From Paenibacillus sp. FSL K6-3182 (GTDB lineage: Bacteria; Bacillota; Bacilli; Paenibacillales; Paenibacillaceae): a stretch of DNA of 64,000 nucleotides. Shown one piece after another: positions 63,901-64,000 of this stretch. The notes under the pieces were generated by a model that ran no database searches, was not told the origin of the DNA, and saw only the letters and a list, made by a program, of their open reading frames with translations. The stretch is taken from NCBI RefSeq assembly GCF_037976325.1, contig NZ_CP150265.1:2909501-2973500 (forward strand). Direction: 5' to 3'. How positions within the stretch are numbered: the first letter of the stretch is position 1; each line of letters begins with the position of its first letter. A program made the position numbers and the translations under genes.

Positions 63901-64000
63901 TCCCACCATTAATCGCCGGACTAAAAAAAGGATTTATCGTATCCTGTCAGGCGCTTGAGCATGAGCCATTGTACGGCTCCGATATTATGGCTGCGATGGC
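63897..64000 (+). CDS. nanE: N-acylglucosamine-6-phosphate 2-epimerase, N-terminal part
   Basis: The visible 34 codons ([18 protein letters not shown], then [16 protein letters not shown]) match the start of NanE, with the typical [13 protein letters not shown] segment of this TIM-barrel enzyme. NanE converts N-acetylmannosamine-6-phosphate to N-acetylglucosamine-6-phosphate. The gene runs past the window end. Its position at the end of cassette II suggests that the cassette imports ManNAc- or sialic-acid-type sugars. The start has no strong ribosome site of its own, in line with coupling to the 19-codon ORF. Confidence 0.8.
   Translation, partial: MIPPLIAGLKKGFIVSCQALEHEPLYGSDIMAAM

Noticed and set aside
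1..64000. Prophage, CRISPR array, tRNA or rRNA
   Set aside because: No spaced direct repeats, structural phage genes or RNA gene sequences were seen anywhere in the window.

Overview
The window reads as chromosome of a spore-forming, low-to-mid GC Gram-positive of the Paenibacillus type (Paenibacillaceae). The support is a Tlp spore protein behind a sigma-G-like promoter, strong AGGAGG-type ribosome sites with GTG/TTG starts, a YkvI-type membrane protein, YhaO/YhaN-type repair proteins, and large carbohydrate ABC loci without their own ATPase. No rRNA, tRNA or CRISPR array was seen.

Layout. 1-3921: class Ib ribonucleotide reductase operon nrdI-nrdE-nrdF, with two NrdR-like boxes 31 bp apart on the promoter and a terminator-like hairpin in the leader. 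4015-6646: ABC-2 type exporter (ATPase plus two permeases). 6689-9841: divergent HPr kinase-like protein, GyrI-like protein, small membrane protein, PhzF-family enzyme, DUF2164 protein. 10006-20716: membrane diguanylate cyclase, GT4 glycosyltransferase, YhaO/YhaN-like pair, YkvI-like permease, repeat-containing lipoprotein, xanthine phosphoribosyltransferase and two small unknown genes.

20691-40660: first carbohydrate locus. A GntR/LacI-type regulator is divergent from a very large transglutaminase-like protein; their promoters overlap around an 18-bp palindrome whose core recurs ahead of cassette I. Cassette I (24973-37804) encodes lipoprotein solute-binding protein (SBP), carbohydrate-binding-like/SBP fusion, permease pair A, NHL-TPR-Yip1 membrane protein, DUF5696-type glycosidase-like lipoprotein and permease pair B. 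A GH38 alpha-mannosidase follows it directly.

40811-48669: accessory genes: SGNH hydrolase, creatininase-family protein, secreted GHL10-type glycosidase with three N-terminal repeats, FAD oxidoreductase, APH-type kinase and glycerophosphodiester phosphodiesterase. 48754-51006: RpiR/SIS regulator, an internally deleted IS1182-like element, tlp, and the cassette II promoter region.

51007-64000: cassette II repeats the same eight genes in the same order and leads through a 19-codon ORF into nanE, which is cut by the window end.

Interpretation (inference): each cassette is one multi-component glycan capture, trimming and import machine with two SBPs, two permease heterodimers, one glycosidase-like lipoprotein and one propeller/Yip1 membrane protein, using a shared MsmX-like ATPase encoded elsewhere. 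Cassette I is tied to mannosides by GH38 and cassette II to N-acetylmannosamine-type sugars by nanE. The duplicated eight-gene module is the most interesting and least described system here.
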